Source: Xanthomonas floridensis (lineage in GTDB: Bacteria > Pseudomonadota > Gammaproteobacteria > Xanthomonadales > Xanthomonadaceae). From it: 64,000 nucleotides of DNA. Position numbers and translations under genes: made by a program. The notes under the pieces were generated by a model that made no database searches, was not told where the DNA came from, and saw only the letters and a program-made list of their open reading frames with translations. Below are positions 36,179 to 48,100 of this stretch, piece by piece. The stretch covers positions 124,001 to 188,000 of the forward strand of contig NZ_LXNG01000056.1 in assembly GCF_001642575.1 (NCBI RefSeq). Reading direction: 5' to 3'. Within the stretch, counting starts at the first letter, position 1, and every line of letters begins with the position of its first letter.

Positions 36179-39100
36179 TTATGGTCCCGGTCGGCACCGC
36201 GGATCGTTGTCGGCGCATTCGCCGAATCCGACCACCTGCACGGTAATCACCGACGGCATGTCATTGACGGTAGGCGGCCGCTTGGCCATGTCGTTTGCTG
36301 CATTGGCCACGGCTGCGGCGGCATTGGATGCACTGCTGAGTGCGCTGGTGTTGACGCTGCGCGTGGTGCCCACGCCCACCGCGTCGCCTTGTACCTGGAT
36401 GTTGTCGGCGTTGGCGACGAATTGCGATGCAACCACCAGATTGCCCGCGACGCGGATACCGGCATCGCCGGCGTCCACGGTGCCGCGCGGTGCGACCAAT
36501 ACCGCGTTGCCACGCGGATCGTCGGCAGTCAGCTGCAGGGTGGCGATACCGGCACCGCTGACCTGGCCGCTGGCATCGAGCATGCAGAACTGGTCCTGGT
36601 CGCACAGGTACCTGGCGCGCGAGCGTTCGGCGCTGGTCTTGCTGCCCTTGCCGGCATTGATGTCACCATTGGAACTCCACACCGTCAGGTCGCCGCCGCG
36701 CTGGGTAAAGATGCGGCTCTGCGCCAACAGCACGTTGGCGTCGGTGAAGATGCCGATAGTGCCGCGTCCCACGGCCAGGATGCCTTGCTGGGCCGGTCCG
36801 ATCAGCACGTTGCCCTGGCCGTCGACGACGGTCGGCGGCGCCAGCACGCTGCCGATCTGCAAGCCGCCGCCCGGGCCGAGCACACGGATGTCGCCGCCGC
36901 GTTCGGTCTGCAGGGTGGAGCCGCGCATGTCCAGCGTGCCGGTTAGGTTGCGCACGCTGGCACCGTTGGCGCCGCCGTCCAGATTGTTGCGCGTGTAGCC
37001 CAGGCGCGAGGGGAACAGCAGGTCGATGGCCGCGTAACCACGCGCATATTTCTGGAAGTCGGCACTGGAGGGCGTGGCATAGCCTTCGCCGACCTGCTTG
37101 AGTACATCCAGGAACACCCGCTCGGTCAGCAATCTGCGCGTTGAGGCCGGCAGTTGCGAAAACGCCTGCCAGGCCTCGGCTGGCGTAGACAACGATGCCG
37201 GTGCCGTAGTGAGCGCACGCTCGGCCGCTGCGATCGACGGCGTGCCTGCTGCCGGCGCGTCGGTAGCGTGCAGGCGGGTGAACGCGAGCAACCACTGCCG
37301 ATAGGTTGCTGTGCTCTGCGCGCTGGCCGGATCCAGGTACTGCCCCGCCAATGCATCGGCATCTTCGCCATTGGCAACGCCATAGCGCACCACCAGATCG
37401 GCGCCGTCGCCGGGCAATGCGGTATTGCTGCGGTTGCCAGTGGTGCGGATGCCGCCGGCGTTGCGATCGTTGAGCAGGCGGGCGCTGAGTGCTTCGTTGG
37501 CCGACGTCAGTGGGCCCAGGTTACGTCCGGCTTCCACTTCGAAGGTGCCCGGGCCGGCCAGTTCCAGCCAGCTCCAGCGCACGACCTCGCCCTGGTCGGG
37601 GCCGCCCTGCACGGGCGTGTAATAGAGGTCGCGCCCGGCCTGTACGCGGGTCACATCGGTCAGGCGATAGTTCTGCGCGCGCAGGTCAAGGTTGACGATA
37701 TCGCCGCCGGCGCGGATGTCGGCCTGCTTGGGCAGTTTCAGTGTCAGCGGATTGACCATGAAGCCATCCAGGGAATAGCCACCCACCAGGTCGCCGTCGC
37801 GGCTGTACACGCGCACCGGTTGCGTATCGTCGCGATGCAGGTTGAGCTTGTCGGTTGCCGCCGCCGCGATGTCTTCGCCGGCATAGGCGCCGGCTTCGTC
37901 GAGCATCGCCAGGTCGAACTTGCGCTTGTCGTTGGTAAAGGTGTTGTCGAACAGGCGGATATCGCCTTGCGCCAGCAGTTGCAGCTGGCCCTGCGCCGAT
38001 GGGAACAGGCGGCCGCTGTTTTCGATCTGGATCGCACCGGCGTGGGCGGTTGCGGACAACTGTGCGGGCAACACGCTGTCGAACACGCCGTCGGTGAGGA
38101 ACACGCTGTCGGTATCGCGCCCGCGGTCGCGCTGGCCGTGGAAGAACAGCAGGCCGGGCAGCTTGAGCGTGCCGAGCCGCAGATCGCCCTGCAGCGTATC
38201 GATGGATACCGACGATGCCTGGCCATAATCGGTGGTGGCGCGCGTGCTGTCGCCCAGCAACGGCCCGATGGTTCCGGACGCGTTGAGATACGACGGATTG
38301 ACGATGGCGCCGAGCGCGGCGTCGCCTCCGGCATGCACCGACCACTGCCCCTCCTGCAAGGCGAGGATGGGATCGATGGCACTGCTCACCTGCCGCTGCG
38401 TGCCGCCGGCATCGAAGCCCTGCGCAGACAGCGAGAACGCACTGCCCAGGCTGCCGCCGGCGCTCAACCTGCCTTGTCCATGGGCAACGAAGTAGTCGCC
38501 GCCCAGGACATCGCGTCCGGCAGCCACGTCAAGGTCGCCACCTGCATAGGTCTGGCGGCCGTCGGCGGTGAGCACGTAGCTGGTGGGCAGCGACACCGAG
38601 AGTTCGCGGATATCGCGCCCGGCCTGCACCGCGACGTCGCCGCCGCTGCTGAGCACGCCCTGCGCAAAACCTCCGTAGTTGATCAGCCCCGCGCGTGGCG
38701 TGGCGCCATCGGCGCCCACCGGGTTGCCGACCTGCAACCACGGCCACCAATACTGGCCGACATAGTTGTCGACCAGGCCAGTACGGCTGCCGTCGCGATC
38801 GTAGATCTGTCGATTGCCGAGGATGTCGCGTCCGGCCTGCAACTGGATATCGCCGGCCGCTTCGGCATTGGCCTGTGCACTGACGATCTGGTCGGCCGCG
38901 CGGCTCACGCTGCCGCCGGACTGGGGATCGCCGCTGCGCACGAAGGTGACATTGGTGCCGACCTCGCTGCCGGCGGCCGGGCGGCCCGCGCTGTAGATGC
39001 TGGCCGGTGCGTCCGCATCGGCCAGTTGCAGATCGCGCGCCGCGGCGATGAGGATGCTGCCAGTGCCGGTGCGCACCACATTCGGTAACAACAGGTCCTT

Positions 39101-42100
39101 GCTGTCCGCCTGCCGATAGCGCTGGTGGCCGTCCAGCACCACATCCGCCGTGCTGCCGGTCCGCAGGCCATCGGGGCGAATGCCGGCAAAGTCGGCGCCG
39201 GCCACGATGCGGTAGCTGCTGCTGTCGCCGCCGATCAAGCTGGTAGTGGCAATGGGCAACGGGTTGTTCGCATTGACCTGCAACGATGGCGTGTTCTGCG
39301 TGGCTGCCGGCAACAGGGCCCCCAGCACCGGTAGCGAGGGAGGAGTGAAGGTGGGCAGCGGATACTCGCCCAGCGCGGTGTAGAACGCCGACAGATCGAG
39401 CACATAGCGTTCGTAGTTGCGCAGATACTGCGGGTAGTCCGCCGGCGAGGTCGGTGCGCCGGGCGCGATCGGCTGGCCAGGATAGTCCTGCACCGGCCAC
39501 GCAAGATCGGGCGAGTAATTGCCGATGAAGCCACCCAGCAAGGTGTCGTACGGGGGCAGGGAGCTGGACAACTCCGCTTGTGGCTTCTGCAGCATGTCGA
39601 GCAGTTGCAGGTACTGACCGTAGTATTGCGCGGCCTGTTCCTGGTCGCCGCCCAGGCTGCTCGGTGGCGCCGGCACCAGCCCATCCAACGAAGCGAACAG
39701 CTGGTCCTGGCCGAAGGCCAGCACCGCCTGGTAACCGGCTTGCGCGGTGGGGTAGGTGGCCTGCGGGCCGCCGCCGCCGAACGGGTTGCTGAGCTGGTAG
39801 AACCCATCGCTGAGGCTGGCCTTGATGATCACGCCGGAATCGGCGCGCAGGCTGACCACCGGCGCGGTGCCGTTGTAACGGAAATCCAGCTGATTGCGGT
39901 TTGCGCCGGCGCCCAGGTTCCAGCTGCTCAGCACGCGGATTTCGCCGCCGTTGATGCCGGGATCGGGATTGCGCAATTCGATGCCGGGGCGCGCACGCAG
40001 ATTGGGCACCGTGGCCAGGCGTTGCTCGAAGCGGAAGCCCGGGCGCTGCACGAAGCCCATCAAGGTGCCGGGCGTAGCCGCCGCATCGTCGGCATAGCCA
40101 TAGAACTGCCGATGCGTGAGGTTCGCGCTATCGGGGGTGAACACGTAGCGGCTCAGGTAGTCGGCAATCTGCGCCGGGGTAGTGGGCGCCGTCGCCACCG
40201 GGTTGCCGGCCAGATCCGACCAGCTGCCGGCCAGCAGGTTGCCCTGCGCGTCGTACCAGCCGGCTGGGTCGACGATGCCATCGAAATGCTTGGCCGGATC
40301 GCTGCTGGCATCGGTGGTGCTCCATACCGCGTATGCCTCCAGGCCGACCTCGCGTGCGCCACGGATGCTGGCGCCATCGGCGACGATCACGTTGACCTCC
40401 CCATCGTTCAACAGTGGCGTGCGCAGTTGCACATCACCGCCGGACAAGCCACCCGCACTGCCACCGGAAACGTCCAGGACGGCGGCAGCGCCGATGGCGA
40501 TGCTGCCGGCCGCTGCGGCCTGCACATTCTGGTAGCCGAAGTCGGGATTGAGCGTGCCGTCGGCCATGCCGCTGCTACCCAGCTGGATGCTGCCGCCACG
40601 CTTGTCGGCAGCACTGCCACGCGCCAGCAGCTGGCCGTTGATTTCCACGCCGTGCCGCCCCCACAGCGCGATGCTGCCGCCCTGGCTGCCAGATGCATCG
40701 ATGCGCCCGTCGATGCGCACAGTGCCGTTCTGCGCATCGCGGCTGGCCGCTGCCGCGCCGCCGTCGGCGGTGAGGCTGACACGTGCGGCGCGCAGCGTGC
40801 GGTTGGCCGACAGCACCAGGTTGCCGCTGCGCGCATGCACATCCACGCTGCCGGTGAATCCGCCAGCCGCCAGTTGCAAGGACAGCGGATCCAGCGCCAC
40901 CGCAGCGCCCGAATCCAGCGTGAAACGGCCACCTTGGCCCTGCGCGGCACCTCCGTCGATGGCACCTGCCAGGCTGATGCTGCCCTGGGTGGCCGAGAGC
41001 GCGAGCGCACCTGCATTGGCGGCGCCGCTGGCGCGCACATCCAACCGCGTGGAGGCGTCGGCACTGACATCGCCTTGCACGGCATCGAGCGTGATGCTGC
41101 CGCCCGGCGTTGCCTGCACCCGATCAAAGAACACGTTCGCGATGCCGGCGGCATCCAGGTTGGCGCCGTCGTGCAGGCGCACGCCGGCTTGCGTGCCGCG
41201 CAGATGGATGGCGCCGGAGTTGGCGCGGATCAGCGCCGTGCTGTCGATGCTGCCGCCTTGCAGGGTGATCCGGCCACCCAGCGCACCCGCACCCGCGATG
41301 TTGCCTGCGGTGCGTTGCAGACGCAGGGCGCCTTGCGTGATCAGCACCTGGTCGGCACCGGCATCGGCCTGCAGCAGTGGCGCGCGTAGGTCCACATCCA
41401 CAGTGCCGAAATCGAACTGGCCGCGGTCGCGCACCAGCACCTGTTGCGTGGCATCCACCGCCACCGCACTGAAACCGGCCAGGTGTTTCTCGCCGCCGGC
41501 AAAAGCAACTTCGCGGCCTTGCAGGTGCAGCAGACCGCTGCCGGCAAGCGTGTCGCCCGCGCCCGCGCCAGCCGCTGCTGCGCCCAGGTTGGACAAGGTC
41601 AAACGGTCCGCACGCAAGCCCACATCGCGGCCGTCGCCGACAAAACGCGTGGCGCTGAGCGTCAGGGCATTGTCCACGCGCAGGTCCAGTCCACCGGCAA
41701 AGCGCATGTCGCCATAACTGTGCAGGCTGATGTCCCTGGCCTGCGCGAACTGCGCAAGGCTGGCCAGGCCGAGCACCAGCCCGTCGGCGTCGCTGTTGGC
41801 GGCCTGGGCATCCAGCCGTATCTCACCGGCGCTGGCGTCGATCCGTTCGCCGCGCAGCACCGCACCGGCGGCAATGGCGCTGGCGCCGGTGGAATCCAGG
41901 GTCAGTGCCGCGCCGCCGTCCAGCTGCGCACCATTGCCGATCTGCAACATGGCGTGCGACTGCGCTGCGTCCGGCACGTTGGCGCGCTGCACGCTCGCTG
42001 CGCCAACGCTGGACAGCCGCAGCAACGCGCCGTCGCCGCTTTCCCCGCCCACACTGCCGAACAGCAAAGGCGCGCCGGCACGGGTGCCGCTGCCGCCCTG

Positions 42101-45100
42101 CGCCTGCAAGACGCTGCCGGCATCGATCCACACGCCGTCGTCCTGGGTGCTGCCGGCGGCCGTCAACAGCAGTTCGGGCGCACGCAACGCGCTGTCGGCA
42201 GTGTTGCTCACGCGCACGGTCTGCGCGCTGACATGCACGCGCGTGCCGTCTGCGGTCTGTTCGCGTACGCCGCCCAGCAGCAGGCTGCCGGCATTGAGCG
42301 CATTGAGTGCGCCGGCCTCGATACCGACATAGCCGCTGGCCGCCGCCTGACCGGTACCGAGCACCTGCAAGGCACGGGCGGCGATATCCACCTGCGCTGC
42401 ATTACCGCCGCTGGACGCCGCGGTGGACAGCGTTGCACCGAGGCCGAGCCGGTCGCCGGCGGCCAGGATCAGCTGGCCGCCATCGCGTGGCAGTTGCGTG
42501 GCACCCGGCCGGCTGCCGAAGAATGCGGTGGCGCTAGTGCTGGTGTATTCGGAGTATTGCCCCCAGGTGGCGGCCGATTGCACCTCGAACAGCTGGTTGC
42601 GAGCGCTGCGCGTGCCGCTGAGGGTGTCGACGAAATGGCCCGCCACCACAGCGCTGCCATCGGGTGCGACCAGGTTGAGCGCAGATGTCGCATCGACGCT
42701 GTCGGGGCGTACCACCACCCGGAATGCGCCCGGCAAGGTGGCATAGCGGGCCGGCAGCAAGGTGTAGGTGCCGGCGGCCAGCCCGGGGACGCCCTCCAGC
42801 TGCACGGCACTGCCCAGTGCAGGCGCGCCGCCATTGCGTTCGAAGCTGGCGTCGCTGGCGGCCAGCAGCGATTGCACTCCGGGCACGATGGCGTACACGC
42901 TGCGCCCGTCCGGATACAACGGCAGCGGCGTGGCCGTGCCGCTGGCATAACTGGTGTTGCTGGAAGACAGCAGGTCGCGGCTGCCACCGGTTCCCGGGAC
43001 CCATTCGCTGGCCAGCAGATCGCCACCGCCAGAGAGATCCACACGAGCGCCGGCATCCAGCGCCACCGCCTCGCCCTGCACGCGAATCTGTTTCTGCGGG
43101 AGTGCGGTCAGGGCTGGCGAGGTGCCTTGCGGAGTTCCGTCGTAACGCCACTGATTGCCATCCACCGTGGTGCCGTACGGCATCACCGCGCCTTCCAGCG
43201 AGACCGAGGTCAGGCTGCCGTCCGTCAGACGCACCTCGCGCGTGGGCGTGGTGGCCCGATCGCCGAACACCGGATCGGCAGCGCCATCGCTGCGGTCGGC
43301 CACGCCCAGCAGCAGGCGGCCACCGGGCGCGCGCAGGCGGCCTTGCTGCACGATGCTGGTGGCGTCCAGCGCCAGCGTACCGCCTGCCGACAAGGGCACG
43401 GAGGGCACCTCGCCCTGGGCCTGCAGCTGGATCCGGGTGTCGGCGCGGCTGCCATCGGCAGTGGCAGCGCCGAGCGCGCGGACCAGGAAGGTCTCGCCAC
43501 TTGCCGGATAGATCTGGGCGGCACGCAAGGTGAGATCGCCAGCGGTCAGCAGTTCGCCGGCACGCGGAATCGCAGCGCCGTTGGCGGTCTGCGCGTAGGC
43601 ATAGGCCACGGGGGTGTGGAAGCGCAGCGCTCCGGTGCTGGACAGCACCGCCGTGCCGACCCCGTCGAACGCCACCTGCCCACCGATGTCGATCTGCTGC
43701 GCCTGCACCTGCAAGCTGGTATCGCCGCCGGTACGCGGCTCGGCCAGCCGGACGTCGCCGGCGCGTTGCGGGCGGTAACCGTTGAGACCGACATAGGTCG
43801 CGCTGAGCGCGACCCGGCTGCTGTCGGCGAGTGCGGAAAAATCCTGAGCGTCGCCACGCAACAGCGCATACGACGGCGCGTTGAACAGCAACGCACGCGA
43901 CACCGACAGCGCGACATCGCCGGCGAAACCGATCGGCACCAGCGGTTGGGTTTCATCCGGCGTCTGGTCGCCCACCACCAGCGTATCGATGCCGCTGCCG
44001 CTCAGGCGGTCGGCGGCGAAGTACAACGGCCCCGGCCCCGGCGCCGCGTTCGCCTCGGTCAGCGGCACGCCGGGCCGCGCACTGTGCGGCAGCCGGCTGT
44101 CGTGTTGGGTGAAGATCACGCCGCTCGGCCCCGGCAGCAGCAGGCCATTGCCGGACTGCAATTGCAGCGGCTGCAGTGACAGGCTGCCGCCGCGATCCAA
44201 GGCAGTGCCGCCGGCAGCACGGATGCTGCCGTCGAAGAACAGGCCGGTGGCTGCTGCCAGCTGCAGCTCACCGCCGGCGCTGCCCACCGTCTGCGCCTGC
44301 AACGGATCACCGGCACCGATCACCGCGCTGCCGCTGGGCAGGTCCAGCACCGCGGCACTGCCGCGCAGGTCCAGCTGCGCGCCTGCGGCCACGACCACTG
44401 CGCCGCTGTCGTTGCTGAGCGTGATCCTGCCGCCGTCGAGCACACGTCCGCTGCGCGGCTGCACCAGCCCCGCGGCGCTGGGCCGCCACGCGGCCTGTGG
44501 ATCGAGCAGGGCAATGCCAGAGACATCCAGGCGGCTGCGCTCGCCCAGCCACACCGACTTGCCCGGCAGCGCGTACGGCTGGTTGGCATTGGTATCGGGC
44601 GATGGCGACAGGCCGGAGGTGGACGAGGTGTCGCCAGAGATGGCGATGCTGCCGCCATGCGCCTGGATCTCGCCCAGCACCGTGACCTGGCCGCGTCCGC
44701 CCAGGTGCAGGTTGGCGCCCGCATCCAGCAGCAGGCGCGCGCCGGTCTCCAGCACGGTCTGGCCGGTGGCGCTGTCCAGGCTGGGGTTGCCCGCCACCCG
44801 GCCGATGAAGTCGCCGCCGCGCAACGAGAAGTCAGCCGCAGGGCGGTAGAACGGGTCCAGCTGGCCCAGATGCGCGTAGCCGTTTCCGCCGGGCTGCGCC
44901 GCACCGGAGGTCACCGCGCGATCGCTCGGGGCGCCACGCAGCACCTGCAAGTCGGGGAGCAGGCTGCGTTGGCTCACGCGGACCTGGGTGCCCGCGACGA
45001 TCGTGGCGTCGTGTTCGGCCGCCAGTTCGTAGGCGCCGAACCTGCCGTTGGCGAAAAAGTCGCCATCCAGATGCAGCACGCGTGCATCGCCCGGCGTCTG

Positions 45101-48100
45101 TCCGCCAATCTGCACGCCATAGGCACGCAAGCTCAGCGTGCCACCGCCGGCAAAACTGTCTGCGTGCAGGCTGGCCGGGTCGAACTGCAGTCGGCCGGCG
45201 TTGTCGGCTACCGGCAGGTCTGCGGTGTAGGTCGGCGATGCGGCGTTGTCGCCGGGGGGGCGCTGGTAGGTGTGCAGGGCGATGTCACCGCCCTGGCCGA
45301 GCGGGCGGCCATGGCGCAAGGTGAGCGTGCCATCGGGCGCGACATAACCGCCGCCGGAGGCATCCAGCACCACACCGGGCGCGATCAGCAGCGAGGCGCT
45401 GACGTCGCGCCCGGTGGGGTTGTCGGCGTCGCCCAGCGCCTGTTGCAAGGCATCGAGGGTGATGCTGCCGCCATCGACGAAAGCGCGCCCCACCGGGTCC
45501 AGCGTCATCCGCCGATCGTCGTTGACCCAGCGCCCGCTCACGTCCAGGCGTGCGGTGCTACCGAGCAGCAGGTCGCCGCGTTCCGGCACCTCGACGGCTC
45601 CCGGTCGCCAATCCTGCGGCCTGACCACGCCACCGCTGCTCTGCACCGCGATCGTGCCGGCGCGCGCGCTCAGGCCACCGTCGATCTCCACGCGCTGTCC
45701 CTGCAAGGCGATGCGGCCACCATCGGTGACCTGCAGCTGCGCGTCCGCATCGACCGCAATCACCGGGGCATTGCCGATGCTCACGTTGTGCAGGCCGCTG
45801 CCGTCGAGCATGCGGGTGGACAGTTGCGACCAGAACAACGGGTTGTCGCGTTGCTGCGCGGTGCCTGCGCTCCCGGGCAGCGCGGCGCTGGGCGTGTCGA
45901 GCTGCAGCCCCTGCGGCATCTCGATCGCAGTGCTCACGATCTGCCAGCTGCGCGGATCGCGCGGCGTGCCGTTGGTCTGCCCAAGCGTTGCGTTGTACAG
46001 CGCGGAATCGCTGTTGATGCTCAGCGTGCCGCCTTGCGGCATCTGGCCGTCGCTGCGTTGGTAACGCCCGGCGATTGCCTGCGCCGAGATGCTGCCGCCC
46101 AGTACCACCAGGCCGGAGCTATTCAATTCGCGCCCCAGCGCGATGTTCAGGGCGCCGCCATTGCCGCCTTGCAGATAGTCGCTCTCGAAGTAACGCCGGC
46201 TGCCCAGTAGCGGATTGGCGAACTGCTCGGTCACGCCCCAGCGGCTGTGTTGCACCGACTGGCTACCGGCGATGCCGAGATACCGCAGGTTGGGATCGGC
46301 GCTGGCCAGATCGTGCAGGCGTCCATCGGCGCCGAGTAGGCGCGCGGTCTCGACCATGCCGCCCTGCGTCTGCACATAGCCGCCGTCCAGATCCAGCTGC
46401 GCGCCGGGTGCAATCACCAGGTCGCGTGCGGCGATCGTGATAGTGCCGCCGTCCTGCAGCAGTTCATCGATCGCACGCGGTACCTGGTCCACATAGCCCT
46501 GGGCATTGAGCAGCGGGCTGCCCACCCAGGCCTGTCCATCCTCGCGCACGCCACTGACGCGGCGGTCGAACTGCAGCGATTGGCGGAACAGCACGCCATT
46601 GCGCTGCAGCGGCGCATCGGCCAGCTCGTTCAAGCCAACGCGGGGAATACGCACCAGATTGTCCTGCATGCGCTGCTGCACATTGGCGATACCCGATACA
46701 CTGACCTGCGCGCCGCTGTCGATCATCAAGCGATTGTTGAGCGCGCTGCGGCCGCGCAGATTGACCTGGCCGGTCTCCGCGGCCAGGCTGAGCATGTCCA
46801 GCGTCCCGCCGGGAGCGAAGGTCAACGATTGCGATTGCAGCTGCATCTGCGCACCGGCCAGCACCATCTTCGGGCCGACGAAGGCAAGATCGGAGGCAGC
46901 GCTGGAGGTGGTGGTTTCGCCATCGAGCTCGGGCAGGGCAGTGGTGACCGAGCCGGGCGCCAGGGTCAGGCCGCCCCCCTTGTAGCCGGCAAGCGTGTTG
47001 TCGCCGATCTGGTTGTCCTGGCCAAGCGCCAGCAGCATCACGCTGCCGGGGCGGCTGATGCTGGTTGTGGCCTGCACCAGCCCGCGCTGTTGCACGTTGT
47101 AGCCAACCAGGCTTGCATTGCCGCGGGTGGCCACCACGCTACCGCTGTTATCCAGCGTGCCGACGCCGGACAGGTCCGAACCGCTGGGCGTGACGAACGC
47201 GCCAAACCCCAGCGGGGCAATCGAGCCGCTGCTGCCGAGCAATTGCTGCAGCTCCTGCGATTGCCGCAAGCCCAGCACGGCAGCCAGCAGCGCCTGGCCA
47301 TCCTGCGCGCTGACGCTGCCGGCGTTGCTGACGTTGGGCGCGGCGATCAGGGTATACCCCTGGCTGCCGCTGGCTAGGCGTGCGCCGGATTCGATCCGGA
47401 TATCGCCAGGCACACTGCCGGCACTGACTGCATCGATGCCGGTCAACACCACGCCGCTCTGGCCGGCGGCACCGAACAAACCGCGATTGAGGAAGGTCTG
47501 ATCGCTGAGCGCACGATTGGGGTCGAACAGATCCAGCGAAGACACCAGCAGTGAATGCGCATTGACCTGGCTGCCGGCACCGAACAGCACGCCGTTGCGG
47601 TTGAGCAGATACACCTGTCCCGGCGCCTGGATGCTGCCGAGGATCCTGCTCGGCGCGGCGCCGGGGTCATTGACCCGATTCAGGGCGATCCACTGCGCGG
47701 CATCGCTGCCACCGGCCGACTGATCGAAACGCAGCTGGGTGCGGCTGCCGACGTTGAAGGTTTCCCAGTTGAGGATGGCTTTTTTCTGGGTCTGGGTGAC
47801 GGTGACCTGGGTGGTGCCGTCGCTGAGCTGTTGCGTTGGCGCCCTGGCGCCCAGCCAGATGTTGCGCTGGCCCAGGCGCCGATCGCCGGCGCTCACGCTG
47901 CCCGGGTCGACCTGCAGGTTGTCCGGTAACTGCAGGCCGCCGCGCACCAGACCGTCCGGCACCGCGGAGGCCTGCGCCACCGCGGCCGCCGCACGTGCTG
48001 CCGCCTGGGTCGCATCCAGTGCCTGGCGTGCCTGCGCGGCACGCCGGAATGCCTGCAGGGATTTTTGCGCCAGCTGGCCCGCAGCCGCGGCCTGTACGCC

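Noticed and set aside
36230-36330. A possible CDI-type toxin tip at the end of the FHA-like protein
   Set aside because: The C-terminus looks like conserved DUF3739-type sequence with a Cys pair; no VENN-like motif and no small immunity gene follows.
37154-46210. Several 500-900-residue plus-strand open frames opposite the giant TpsA gene
   Set aside because: All are low-complexity complements of the repetitive beta-helix coding sequence without starts, domains or spacing expected of genes.
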